NCBI GenBank assembly: GCA_964400545.1
Contig: CAYNUG010000002.1
Coordinates: 7,743-71,742, forward strand
DNA length: 64,000 nt
Direction of reading: 5' to 3'
DNA from: UBA647 sp964400545
Lineage (GTDB): Bacteria; Acidobacteriota; Aminicenantia; UBA2199
Part shown: in pieces, positions 54,198 to 62,986 of the stretch
How the letters are laid out: every line of letters starts with the position of its first letter
Position numbering within the stretch: position 1 is the first letter of the stretch
The notes under the pieces: generated by a model
Told to the model about the DNA's origin: nothing
The model's database searches: none
Seen by the model: the letters and a program-made list of their open reading frames with translations, nothing else
Translations under genes and position numbers: made by a program

Positions 54198-56099
54198 ATG
54201 AACAAGTATAAAGTTTCAGAAAAATGTATTGGATGTGGTGCATGTGTTGAAGTGGCAGGTGATAATTTTGAAATTGGCGTTAACAATATTGCTTATCTCA
54301 AAAAGCAACCTGAGAATAATGATGAAGAGATAAAAAGTCGGGAAGCACTGGATGTTTGTCCTGTTGCGGCAATTTCTGCCAACGACAAAGGGGAAAAGGG
54401 TTTATTAAATGCAGTTATGGCTACTTCTAACATCAAGGAGACGCTGGATAAACACCCGGAATTAAAACAAGTATTGACCGGCTTATCACCAAAATTTAAG
54501 AGAATGCAAAACCCGGCATTGTATAATACTCTTGCCCGATTTGCTAATTTCAATGATGCCGCAAAAATTACAGGGTTGTCAGTGTGCGAAATCTTACATA
54601 CGATCAATAAATTTTTAGGAACTGAAGATGAGTTGTTAAAGAATATGCCTGAATGTATCAAGAGGACCAGTTCGGGGATCGAAGAAAAAAGTGTAGAGAT
54701 CGTTTGGGAAGAAAATCCGGAACGGCATATTTATAACAATAATACATTTGAAGAATTGATCAAGAGAGTTTCTGAGTTACAACCGAAGGAAAACATTGTT
54801 GTTATCTCGATTGAGGAACCAACTGGATTGTTGAAGGTTGCAAACGGGTTGAATTTCAACTTTAATATTGAAAAAAACAGAGAATACAGAATCTCGATTT
54901 TCAATCCCAATGAAGCAACACAGCTTCCGTGGAAAGATAGGAAAGAAGAATTCGAAGTACTTGATGTCAAGATGATGCTCTCTGACCCGTTTGATATTAT
55001 CCTGAAAAAGGCATACGAAATAGAAGAAAACAATGGATTTGTTTTGCTTCAACGTTTTGAACCTCATCCATTAATAAGCATGCTTTCTGAAATGGGTTTT
55101 GAACATTTGACTGAACAGAAAGCCGAAGGTGATTTTAAAATTTATTTTTACAAAAAGATCAGCAAAAAAGATAAGACTGAAACTTCAACAACAAAAGTTG
55201 ATGCGGTTATTCAGTCGGCCACGCCTGTTGCTTATCCTGTTATTATGAGATTGCTTCAATCCGAGAAAATAAGAAAGCATATAAAAATAAAGGAACTAAA
55301 GGTCTGGGAAGAGACAGAGAAGCATTTGGCCTGGATCACGAATGGGAAAGCTGATATCAGTTTTTCGGCGTTAATTACTTCTGTTAAATTAAAAAAAAGT
55401 GATATTAAAATTCCTGCTCTATTCGTTTGGGATAATTTCGTGTTGTTAAGTCGTTCAAAGGTCGAAAAATTTGAAGATATTAAGGGTAAAGAAATATATA
55501 CTCCTCTGTTTGAAGAAGCTCCTCCTGCAAAGATCACGAAATATTTAATTAAAGCAAGCGGTTTAAATCCTGATGATTTCAAATTTAAATATGGCAAACC
55601 TTTTGGCAGGCCTGAAGAAATTTACAGAGATTTTGTCATGGGTAAAGCTGATACTGTGGTCCTGCGTGAGCCGGAAGCGAGTTATGCCATAAAAATAATG
55701 CAGGATAGAAATGAAGAAATATCGGTATTGTCGTTCAATAAGATCTGGAATGATATTAATAAGGGTTTCGGGAGTTTCCCGAATGCAGGATTAGTATTAA
55801 AAGGTGAATTTGCACGAAAATATCCCAAACAGACAAAAATACTATTAGAGGAATTGAAATTAGCGATCCAGTGGGTAAATGATAATAAAAAAGCTTCTGC
55901 GGAGCTTTCATTTGATATGATGCGACAACCGGTTGACCGAATAGAGTTATTTTTGGAACGTGTGAATTTTGAATTTGTTGAAGGTGAGAAACTTGCCTTC
56001 AAAGTAAAACAATACTTTGATATTCTTAATAAAAACGGTGTAGTAGATATGGAAATAGATGATGATTTTTTAAATATTTTTAAGATGGATGAATTATAG
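54198..56099 (+). CDS. Ferredoxin-DUF1858-DUF2249-periplasmic-binding-like fusion protein
   Basis: 633 residues with no signal peptide, so cytoplasmic. Residues 1-65 form a 4Fe-4S ferredoxin (C10, C13, C16, C54; CIGCGAC and VCPVAAI). About 78-142 match DUF1858 (ETLDKHPELKQVLTGLSPKF). About 254-320 match DUF2249 (LDVKMMLSDPFDIILKKAYE and RFEPHPLISMLSEMGFEHL). About 333-610 look like an NMT1/SsuA-type substrate-binding domain (NGKADISFSALITS and FGRPEEIYRDFVMGKADTVV). DUF1858 and DUF2249 are known from nitric-oxide and Fe-S repair proteins. No single known family with this order is recalled. It may bind a small molecule and couple it to redox or Fe-S repair. Confidence 0.72.
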   Translation: MNKYKVSEKCIGCGACVEVAGDNFEIGVNNIAYLKKQPENNDEEIKSREALDVCPVAAISANDKGEKGLLNAVMATSNIKETLDKHPELKQVLTGLSPKFKRMQNPALYNTLARFANFNDAAKITGLSVCEILHTINKFLGTEDELLKNMPECIKRTSSGIEEKSVEIVWEENPERHIYNNNTFEELIKRVSELQPKENIVVISIEEPTGLLKVANGLNFNFNIEKNREYRISIFNPNEATQLPWKDRKEEFEVLDVKMMLSDPFDIILKKAYEIEENNGFVLLQRFEPHPLISMLSEMGFEHLTEQKAEGDFKIYFYKKISKKDKTETSTTKVDAVIQSATPVAYPVIMRLLQSEKIRKHIKIKELKVWEETEKHLAWITNGKADISFSALITSVKLKKSDIKIPALFVWDNFVLLSRSKVEKFEDIKGKEIYTPLFEEAPPAKITKYLIKASGLNPDDFKFKYGKPFGRPEEIYRDFVMGKADTVVLREPEASYAIKIMQDRNEEISVLSFNKIWNDINKGFGSFPNAGLVLKGEFARKYPKQTKILLEELKLAIQWVNDNKKASAELSFDMMRQPVDRIELFLERVNFEFVEGEKLAFKVKQYFDILNKNGVVDMEIDDDFLNIFKMDEL

Positions 56100-56161
56100 T
56101 TATTGTTGAGATCCGGCAACATTCAAAGGGTAACTGCAAATGTAATTATTCCAGAAAATTA

Positions 56162-57025
56162 TTATCTGTATGATCCAAGAAATTTTACTAATCCATTTTC
56201 CCAGTGGCTCATGATATTGAGTCCCTGGTCTTTGAGGTGTTTGTTCTCCAGGACCGAATATAGAGGGCGTTGGACTCCGGAGCTGAATTCTCCGGGCAAG
56301 GCTTTATGAACCTTTACTCCGGGATTTTTTATTTGAAATATCTTTTCAGCAAATTCGAACCAGGAGCATTGTCCTTCAGCCGAAATGTGATAGATCCCGT
56401 ATTCTGCTTCTTCTTTGATCATAAGGAGTATCTGCTCAGCGATCTCCTCCGTAAAAGTTGGTGTTAAAAATTCATTATCAACAACTTTTACTTCTCCTTT
56501 TTCTTTTCCTATGCTTAGTATTTTATCAACAAAATTGTATCCTTTTTCAATGCAAATATTTTTTCCATATATTCCTGATAGGCGTAGGATATAGAATCTG
56601 TCCATTATTGAGCTGATAAAATATTCGCCAGTTAATTTGGAATTCCCATATATGTTAACAGGATTCGGAATATCTGACTCAACGTATGGTTCTCTCTTTA
56701 TACCGTCAAACACGTAGTCGGTGCTGATATGCATAAGTGGTATTCCTGTTTTGCGGCAGGCATATGCGATATTTGCAACACCTGAACCGTTTACTTTAAA
56801 TGATGTAACAGGATCTTGTTCACATTTCTCGACATGATGAAATGCTGCAGTATTAATAACCAGTTCGGAATTAAGATTATTGTTAATGACAGAATTAACT
56901 GAGTCTCTGTCTGATATCTCAATCTTATCACGTGTGAGACGGGAAATATTATGCCCTCCATTTATTAACACTTCAACTATATCACTTCCGAGCTGTCCGT
57001 CTGCACCAATTATTGCAATATTCAT
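56162..57025 (-). CDS. rfbD: dTDP-4-dehydrorhamnose reductase
   Basis: About 287 residues. NADP-binding GADGQLGSDIVEVL starts at the ATG at 57025, one base after the rfbC stop, which I prefer to the longer frame to 57085. The motif STDYVFDG and the YxxxK of YGNSKLTGE are present. It makes dTDP-L-rhamnose for surface polysaccharide. It is coupled to rfbC; rfbB is not seen and rfbA is only at the far left edge. Confidence 0.92.
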   Translation of the reverse strand: MNIAIIGADGQLGSDIVEVLINGGHNISRLTRDKIEISDRDSVNSVINNNLNSELVINTAAFHHVEKCEQDPVTSFKVNGSGVANIAYACRKTGIPLMHISTDYVFDGIKREPYVESDIPNPVNIYGNSKLTGEYFISSIMDRFYILRLSGIYGKNICIEKGYNFVDKILSIGKEKGEVKVVDNEFLTPTFTEEIAEQILLMIKEEAEYGIYHISAEGQCSWFEFAEKIFQIKNPGVKVHKALPGEFSSGVQRPLYSVLENKHLKDQGLNIMSHWENGLVKFLGSYR

Positions 57026-57026
57026 T

Positions 57027-57593
57027 TCAAATTGAAAAAAGTTCTGAATCAGGGTTGTTTGCCCATTCTTCAAGGCTTCGGGCATCTCTGTCCTTTTTGG
57101 ACAGAACAGGATTGTTGACCGGCCAGTCTATGTTCAAACTTTTATCATCCCATCTGATCCCGGATTCAGATTCAGGGTTATATATCCCGGTACACAGGTA
57201 TTGTATTTCAAGAGAATCTGAGAGTGCACAGAAGCCTCGTGCAAATCCGGGCGGGGCCCATACCTGAAGCCTTTCGTCATGAGATGTCTCAAGACCGTAC
57301 CATTTCCCGAAAGAGGGGGAGTTTTTCCTGATATCGGCAGCGACAAGAAATGCCCGGCCTGATAAAACTCTCATGAGTTTACCCATCATGGGTTCCCATT
57401 GAAAGTGCAGACCTCGGATCACACCTTTTTTTGAAAATGAATAGTTTTCCTGTACAAATGGCTGGGTAATGCCGAATTTGTTAAAAAGGTCGGATCTGTA
57501 CATCTCCATAAAGGAGCCCCTTTCATCGAAGAATTCTTTTGTTCTCAGAACCACGATCCCGTTCAAATGTTCCGTTATTTTTTCAAAGGGCAT
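57027..57593 (-). CDS. rfbC: dTDP-4-dehydrorhamnose 3,5-epimerase
   Basis: 188 residues, standard length. The conserved QENYSFSKKGVIRGLHFQWE carries the catalytic His, and PSFGKWYGLETS and VWAPPGFARGFCALSD complete the cupin barrel. It works between RmlB and RmlD. GAGGTG precedes the ATG. It is transcribed with rfbD. Confidence 0.94.
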   Translation of the reverse strand: MPFEKITEHLNGIVVLRTKEFFDERGSFMEMYRSDLFNKFGITQPFVQENYSFSKKGVIRGLHFQWEPMMGKLMRVLSGRAFLVAADIRKNSPSFGKWYGLETSHDERLQVWAPPGFARGFCALSDSLEIQYLCTGIYNPESESGIRWDDKSLNIDWPVNNPVLSKKDRDARSLEEWANNPDSELFSI

Positions 57594-57710
57594 TCTACTG
57601 TCACCTCACGATGTTTAAATTTTCTGAATTCCTAATCATCAGATAAATTCTATTTTACATCATAACGGGAAATATTCAATACCGGCAGTAGCATTCAGAT
57701 TAACAACAAT

Positions 57711-58472
57711 TTAGAATGTTGATTTTTTACATATATCTTTATAATCACAAAAATTACATATATAGCTTTCGGTCTTCTGAAAAAATTCTTTTTCAATATT
57801 CTCTATTACAAAATTTATTATATCGAACACTTCTTCCATATTCACGTCTTCAGCAGGGAGTGATTGTTCCTGATGTCTTATCCCGGTGGCTTTCTTTGAA
57901 TAAATAATTTTGAACTTCAACTCTTTAACAAAACCGCCGATACTTTCTTCGAAAAGAAATTTATATATGAACATCTGAAGAAATGATTTTTTGACTCTTC
58001 CTTTTGACCACTTAGTGGTAGTTGTTTTAAAATCTGTTAAGGAGAAGTCCTCTTCAACCAGATCTATGATCCCTCTTAATTTTATTTCTGAATTCGGTAA
58101 ATCACACTCGATCTCTTTTTCAGTCATCATCGGTTTTATTCCCGGAGCGATCTCTCTAACGAAATATTTGATAAATGCAAGTCCACGGTTGAATGCTTTT
58201 TCTCTTCCATCACTCCAGATTATTTCCGATTCTTCAGCCATTCTGTTGAAGGTATCGCTGAAATATTCAGAAGTATCCTTAATATCCGGTGTTAAACCCT
58301 TCATCTTTTTTTTTAAGTGGAAATCGGCGGCATCATGAAAGATCACCCCAAGAAAAACCTTATCGTTCAGAGCTGTTCTAATATTCTCAATGTAACTAAA
58401 ATAGTATTGTCTGGGGCAGTTCCTGTATGTCCTTATTTGGTTATACGAAATATACTTTTTCGGTAGAGGCAT
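57711..58472 (-). CDS. RecB-like PD-(D/E)XK nuclease with Fe-S cysteines
   Basis: 253 residues. The nuclease core is LRGIIDLVEEDFSLTDFKT, giving the D...DxK triad, with an upstream H at DAADFHL. A cysteine in YRNCPRQYYF and three in the tail (CNFCDYKDIC) would hold a 4Fe-4S cluster, as in AddB, Cas4 and related exonucleases. It probably acts in DNA repair. No cas gene or CRISPR repeat is nearby, so a Cas4 name is not justified. It starts 32 bases after rpsT on the same strand. Confidence 0.82.
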   Translation of the reverse strand: MPLPKKYISYNQIRTYRNCPRQYYFSYIENIRTALNDKVFLGVIFHDAADFHLKKKMKGLTPDIKDTSEYFSDTFNRMAEESEIIWSDGREKAFNRGLAFIKYFVREIAPGIKPMMTEKEIECDLPNSEIKLRGIIDLVEEDFSLTDFKTTTTKWSKGRVKKSFLQMFIYKFLFEESIGGFVKELKFKIIYSKKATGIRHQEQSLPAEDVNMEEVFDIINFVIENIEKEFFQKTESYICNFCDYKDICKKSTF

Positions 58473-58504
58473 AAAAAAGCCTACTGGAGGAATCTATTAA
58501 GTTT

Positions 58505-58771
58505 TTATGATCCTGCTTTGTTAAGAAGATCTGTTAATCTGGCCTTGTATCTTGAAGCTGTTTTCTTATGAATAGTACCCTTGGTATTTGATTTATCAAT
58601 TATTGAAATGACTTTTGGAAACAGGGATTTTGCTTCTTCAAATTTACCTTCTTCAATTTCCTTCTTGAATTTCTTTATTTTATTTTTCATCTTGGTCTTA
58701 TTCATTTTATTTATCAGTCTTTTCTTTTCATCCCGTCTATACTTCTTAACTGCAGATTTGTGATTTGCCAT
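58505..58771 (-). CDS. rpsT: 30S ribosomal protein S20
   Basis: 88 residues from the ATG at 58771, with CGGAGGAAAG before it. The sequence MANHKSAVKKYRRDEKKRL and the lysine-rich helices are typical. The frame extends to 58822, but MANHKSA is the family start. It binds 16S rRNA early in assembly. Confidence 0.95.
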   Translation of the reverse strand: MANHKSAVKKYRRDEKKRLINKMNKTKMKNKIKKFKKEIEEGKFEEAKSLFPKVISIIDKSNTKGTIHKKTASRYKARLTDLLNKAGS

Positions 58772-58868
58772 ACTTTCCTCCGAATTAGTGGATATGATAC
58801 AAAAAAAAGCTGTTTTTGTCAATCTATCGGGTTATATGGAATTGCCATTGTATTCAGTATCAGTCTAT

Positions 58869-58897
58869 TTGACAGGAAAACTGAAAATCTCTATTAT
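58869..58897 (+). promoter_or_regulatory. Strong leaderless promoter of the PilZ gene
   Basis: Perfect TTGACA (58869-58874), exactly 17 bp, TATTAT (58892-58897), 6 bp, ATG at 58904. An earlier in-frame ATG at 58898 would lie before the predicted transcription start. Confidence 0.7.
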
Positions 58898-58903
58898 ATG
58901 GAC

Positions 58904-59416
58904 ATGGGTGGTCATTCAATAATCATAAAAATATTTATTTTCTTAATATTTTTGGCAATGGGAGTTCTGGGAGTGATTTATTTATATGAAAGGAAGAAGA
59001 TTGAAAAGATCACAAATAGATTCAGGGAATTCAGCCGGAAATATAAAATAACTGAAAAAGATATCAGATCGGTCCCCCGGGTTTTCATCCCAGACAATAT
59101 AAATGTCGGTATGAAGTTGGGGAGAAAAGAGTATGCGAGGCTTAAAGGTAAGGTTGTAGATATATCTCTGTCAGGTTTGAGAGTGAGTTTCAGGTCTCCA
59201 TTTAAGGTACTCCCGGAAGATCAGATATTCAGAGATGTTATGCTGATCACTCCACTAAACAGGATCCGGATAAAATCATTGAAAATTGTCAGAATTGAAA
59301 ACTCTATAAAGAAAATTATTTTCGCTTTGTTTATTAAAGATATTGATGATAAAGATTATGCTGAACTTAAAAGTATGATGATATATTTTGAAAGATTTTC
59401 TAAAAATGGAAATTAA
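58904..59416 (+). CDS. Membrane-anchored PilZ-like protein
   Basis: About 170 residues. One N-terminal helix (IIIKIFIFLIFLAMGVLGVI) is followed by a basic stretch and a beta-barrel segment with KVVDISLSGLRVSFRSPF, the DxSxxG part of PilZ domains that bind c-di-GMP. The RxxxR motif is not clear (R-K-E-Y-A-R at LGRKEYARL is the candidate), so c-di-GMP binding is likely but unproven. The start is set by the promoter. It overlaps the CCA gene by 11 bases. Confidence 0.72.
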   Translation: MGGHSIIIKIFIFLIFLAMGVLGVIYLYERKKIEKITNRFREFSRKYKITEKDIRSVPRVFIPDNINVGMKLGRKEYARLKGKVVDISLSGLRVSFRSPFKVLPEDQIFRDVMLITPLNRIRIKSLKIVRIENSIKKIIFALFIKDIDDKDYAELKSMMIYFERFSKNGN

Positions 59417-60863
59417 AGAAAAGGTTTTTCCTCAGATAAATTTTTTTACTGGGCTTTTTGGTGATGATGTGTATCTGGTTGGCGGTGCTGTAAGGGATTT
59501 TCTTATCTACGGGAATATTGATAAGAACAAAGATGTGGATCTGATGGTGTCAGGATATGAGTATTCTGAACTGGAAGATATCCTAAACGAACATGGAAAG
59601 ATCAATACTGTAGGAAAAAGTTTTGCGGTAATAAAATTTACAAAGGATGGCCAGATCTTTGATATTTCAGTTCCCAGACGTGACAGCAAGAAGGATTCAG
59701 ATTCAAGATCACATAAAAATTTTGTTGTTGAGAGCGGAAGAAAAATTTCACTCGGGGAAGATCTCGGAAGAAGAGATTTCACATGTAATTCGATCGCATT
59801 ACGGTTGAGTGATGGCAAGGTGTTCGACCCCTTTAATGGAGTCGAAGCGATAAAAAGAAAAGTAATTGCAATGACAGGGCCTGAATCCTTTTCGGATGAC
59901 CCATTAAGGTTGTTGAGGGCAGCAAGATTTTCTTCTGTGCTTGGATTTAAGATCGAAGAGGCGATTTATAAAACTGCAAAAAATGTGATACTTGATGAAC
60001 TCAGCCCCGAGCGTGTAACTGAAGAACTATTCAGGGTTCTTCTTGAATCAGACCTTCCTTCAAAAGGGATTCTCGAATATTTCAAACTAACTATACTCGA
60101 GAAACTTTATCCTGATATTTACAATATGACATTGACCATCCAGGATTCCGAATTTCATCCGGAGAAAGATGAATTCGGGCATCACACAGTGTTCGTACAC
60201 ATGTTGATCGCCCTTGATATCGGGAAAAAGATAGCTGGAATTAAAAAACTTGGGGAAGAGGAAGAACTTGCGCTCTTACTTGGAATTATAATGCATGATA
60301 TAGGTAAACCTCTGACAACTAAGTGGGAGTACAAGAGAGGCCGGATGACCGTGACCTCTGTGAAGCATGATACTCTCGGAACAGATCTTGGTGAATCAAT
60401 ACTTGATAAATTTAAGATCGAGACCAGAAATAAATTTCCGCTAAGAAGCATTATATTAAAGCTTATTAAAAATCATCATAGAATTTATAATCTGTACAGT
60501 AATCAGAGCGAGACCGGATTTAGAGCGTTTTCCAGACTTCTTCGTGATATGGACGGGATGGATGATCTCCTGGTTTTCCTTGATTTTGCTGACAGGCAGT
60601 CCCGGGAAAAGGAACCTCTCAGATTTAATGATCTTGATGAAATATCAGAGTGGTATTATCACCGAAAAGAGGAATTGAGAATAACCGAGGAAACGATAAA
60701 ACCGATAGTTCAGGGCCGGGATCTCATTGGAATGGGGGTGGAACCCGGTAAAGAGATGGGGAAAATTTTAAAGAAATTGTTTGAACTTCAACTTGATGGT
60801 TCTTTCTCAACACTTAATGATGGAATAAAGTATTTTAAAGAAATCAAAGAGGATAAATTATAG
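59406..60863 (+). CDS. cca: CCA tRNA nucleotidyltransferase / poly(A) polymerase family, with HD domain
   Basis: 485 residues from the ATG at 59406, which overlaps the PilZ stop. The nucleotidyltransferase site is LVGGAVRDFL followed by KDVDLMVSG; RRDFTCNSIALRL is the conserved RRD motif. A metal-dependent HD domain follows (HHTVFVHMLIALD and IMHDIGKPLT). It adds or repairs the CCA end of tRNA; some paralogues make poly(A) tails. Its end overlaps the proposed start of the B3/4 gene. Confidence 0.88.
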   Translation: MEIKEKVFPQINFFTGLFGDDVYLVGGAVRDFLIYGNIDKNKDVDLMVSGYEYSELEDILNEHGKINTVGKSFAVIKFTKDGQIFDISVPRRDSKKDSDSRSHKNFVVESGRKISLGEDLGRRDFTCNSIALRLSDGKVFDPFNGVEAIKRKVIAMTGPESFSDDPLRLLRAARFSSVLGFKIEEAIYKTAKNVILDELSPERVTEELFRVLLESDLPSKGILEYFKLTILEKLYPDIYNMTLTIQDSEFHPEKDEFGHHTVFVHMLIALDIGKKIAGIKKLGEEEELALLLGIIMHDIGKPLTTKWEYKRGRMTVTSVKHDTLGTDLGESILDKFKIETRNKFPLRSIILKLIKNHHRIYNLYSNQSETGFRAFSRLLRDMDGMDDLLVFLDFADRQSREKEPLRFNDLDEISEWYYHRKEELRITEETIKPIVQGRDLIGMGVEPGKEMGKILKKLFELQLDGSFSTLNDGIKYFKEIKEDKL

Positions 60864-61492
60864 GCATAAAAAACTCCCACCCGGAACTGATATTACTTGG
60901 TGTTAATATTTTCAGAAATATATCTGTTTCATCATATCGATCTTTACTGAAATTTATCAGAAATGAGACAGATATTATCAGGAAAGATTATTTGGTATCA
61001 CTCCCACAGGGTTTTCAGAATTCCAGAAAATTATACAAATCCTTCAGAGTTGATCCGACCCGTTACAGGCCCTCTTCTGAAGCGCTATGGAGAAGGGTTA
61101 AAAAAGGAGAATATCTGCCCGAAATAAATCCATTTGTTGATCTGACAAATTTCTTATCTCTCAAATTCCAGATCCCGTACGGGCTTTATGATGTTGATAA
61201 ACTGAATGGAAATATTGAGCTGATAAAAGGTTGCGAAGGGATGTGGTATGAAGGGATTCGAAAAGATAAAGTATCACTTCATGGAAAGATAGTTCTTTCT
61301 GATGAGTCGGGGCCTTTCGGGAATCCGTCTTCCGATTCGCTGAGAGCATCTGCTTCTGATAATTCAGAGAACATTCTTCTGATCATTTTTTTTTATCCCG
61401 GGGAAGAAAAAAGTAAATTCATATTAGATTCAACCGCAAATATTTATAAGAAGTATTTCAAAATCTCAGAGATTTCTTCTTATCTGGTCTGA
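60857..61492 (+). CDS. B3/4 (PheT-like) domain protein, start uncertain, possibly ATT or ATA
   Basis: 166 residues if started at the TTG at 60992, about 211 if started near 60857. The conserved B3/4 core is SLPQGFQNSRKLYKSFRVDP, then RYRPSSEALWRRVKKGEYLP and INPFVDLTNFLSLKFQIPYG. The frame stays open upstream to a stop at 60854, and that part (HPELILLGVNIFRNIS) fits the usual family N-terminus. GAGG at 60849-60852 precedes ATT (60857) and ATA (60860). I see no ATG or GTG there. Such proteins may edit mischarged tRNA-like substrates. It follows cca and precedes asnS. Confidence 0.72.
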   Translation: MIGIKNSHPELILLGVNIFRNISVSSYRSLLKFIRNETDIIRKDYLVSLPQGFQNSRKLYKSFRVDPTRYRPSSEALWRRVKKGEYLPEINPFVDLTNFLSLKFQIPYGLYDVDKLNGNIELIKGCEGMWYEGIRKDKVSLHGKIVLSDESGPFGNPSSDSLRASASDNSENILLIIFFYPGEEKSKFILDSTANIYKKYFKISEISSYLV

Positions 61493-61600
61493 TCGTTAAT
61501 AAACAGTTTTAACCGATCTATTGGATTTTCCCTTGAAATGAAGAGCCGTTTCTAATAAAATATTTAAATCTTCCCGAAGGGGACTCGAAAGGAGAATGAA

Positions 61601-62986
61601 ATGGACCTTCTGAAGGACATTTATAAAGATTACAGATCATACTTAGGTAAAAGTGCAGAATTGTCGGGATGGGTAAGAAGTCTTCGGGTATCGAAGAATT
61701 TTGGATTCATTGTTCTCTATGATGGCACTTATTTCAAGACCATTCAGGTTGTTTTTGAAGATGATCTGAATAATTTCAAAGAATTGTCAAAGCTTACGGT
61801 AGGGTCTTCCCTCAAAGTTTCTGGTACTATAGTTGAATCCCCTGGAGCGAACCAGGATTTTGAACTTAAGGCATCCTCGGTTGAGATCATAAATGTTGCC
61901 GACCTGGATTTTCCAATACAGAAAAAGAGACATTCGCTTGAGTATCTAAGATCTATCGCACATCTCAGACCAAGGACGAATACTTTCTCGGCTGTATTCA
62001 GGATTAGAAGTCTCCTTGCATTTGCAATTCACAAATTCTTTGTTGAAAAAGGGTTTGTATATATTCATACGCCTATAATAACAGGCAGTGATGCTGAAGG
62101 TGCGGGAGAGATGTTCAAGGTGACAACTCTGGATCTTCAAAGGATACCGTTGGATGATGAGAAAAAAATTGATTATTCAAAAGATTTTTTCGGGAAAGAG
62201 GCCAATCTTACGGTTTCAGGGCAACTGGCAGTGGAGAACTTCTGTTGGGCTTTTAGAAATGTATACACTTTCGGACCTACTTTCAGAGCGGAGAATTCAA
62301 ACACTCAAAGGCATGCCTCTGAGTTCTGGATGATAGAGCCGGAAATGGCTTTTGCCGATATTAATGACAATATGAGAATTGCAGAAGAAATGATAAAATA
62401 CATTTTCAGGTATATACTCGAAAATGCTCCGGAGGAGATGCTCTTTTTTGAAAAGTTTATTGAACCTGGTGTGAAAAATAAGATCAAATCTATTGTCGAA
62501 TCAGATTTTAAACAAATAACGTATACAGAAGCAATTGAGATACTTGAAAAATCGGGAGAAAAATTTGATTTCCCCGTAAAATGGGGGATCGATCTTCAAA
62601 CGGAACACGAAAGATATTTGACAGAAAAATATTATGAAGCCCCGGTTTTTGTAATTGATTATCCAAAGGAAATAAAGGCATTCTATATGAAACTTAACAA
62701 AGATAAAAAGACCGTTGCTGCAATGGACCTACTTGTGCCTGGTGTCGGAGAAATAATAGGAGGGAGCCAGAGGGAGGAAGATCATACAGCCCTCAAGAAA
62801 AGGATTGCCGAACTTGGGCTGAATGAGGATGATTACTGGTGGTATCTGGACCTCAGAAGGTACGGATCTGTTGTCCATTCCGGATTCGGTCTTGGTTTTG
62901 AAAGGTTGATAATGTATCTGACAGGTATGAAGAACATCCGTGACGTTATCCCCTTCCCGAGAACCCCCAACAACGCGGAGTTTTAG
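61601..62986 (+). CDS. asnS: Asparaginyl-tRNA synthetase
   Basis: 461 residues. An OB-fold anticodon domain (GWVRSLRVSKNFGFIVLYDG) is followed by the class-II catalytic core with FVEKGFVYIHTPIITGSDAE, RAENSNTQRHASEFWMIEPE and the C-terminal GFGLGFERLIMYLTGM (motif 3). It charges tRNA-Asn. AAGGAG precedes the ATG. The stop overlaps that of the next gene on the opposite strand. Confidence 0.94.
   Translation: MDLLKDIYKDYRSYLGKSAELSGWVRSLRVSKNFGFIVLYDGTYFKTIQVVFEDDLNNFKELSKLTVGSSLKVSGTIVESPGANQDFELKASSVEIINVADLDFPIQKKRHSLEYLRSIAHLRPRTNTFSAVFRIRSLLAFAIHKFFVEKGFVYIHTPIITGSDAEGAGEMFKVTTLDLQRIPLDDEKKIDYSKDFFGKEANLTVSGQLAVENFCWAFRNVYTFGPTFRAENSNTQRHASEFWMIEPEMAFADINDNMRIAEEMIKYIFRYILENAPEEMLFFEKFIEPGVKNKIKSIVESDFKQITYTEAIEILEKSGEKFDFPVKWGIDLQTEHERYLTEKYYEAPVFVIDYPKEIKAFYMKLNKDKKTVAAMDLLVPGVGEIIGGSQREEDHTALKKRIAELGLNEDDYWWYLDLRRYGSVVHSGFGLGFERLIMYLTGMKNIRDVIPFPRTPNNAEF

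Noticed and set aside
57711..58472. Cas4 assignment
   Set aside because: No cas genes or repeats nearby; the Fe-S nuclease fold is shared by repair enzymes.
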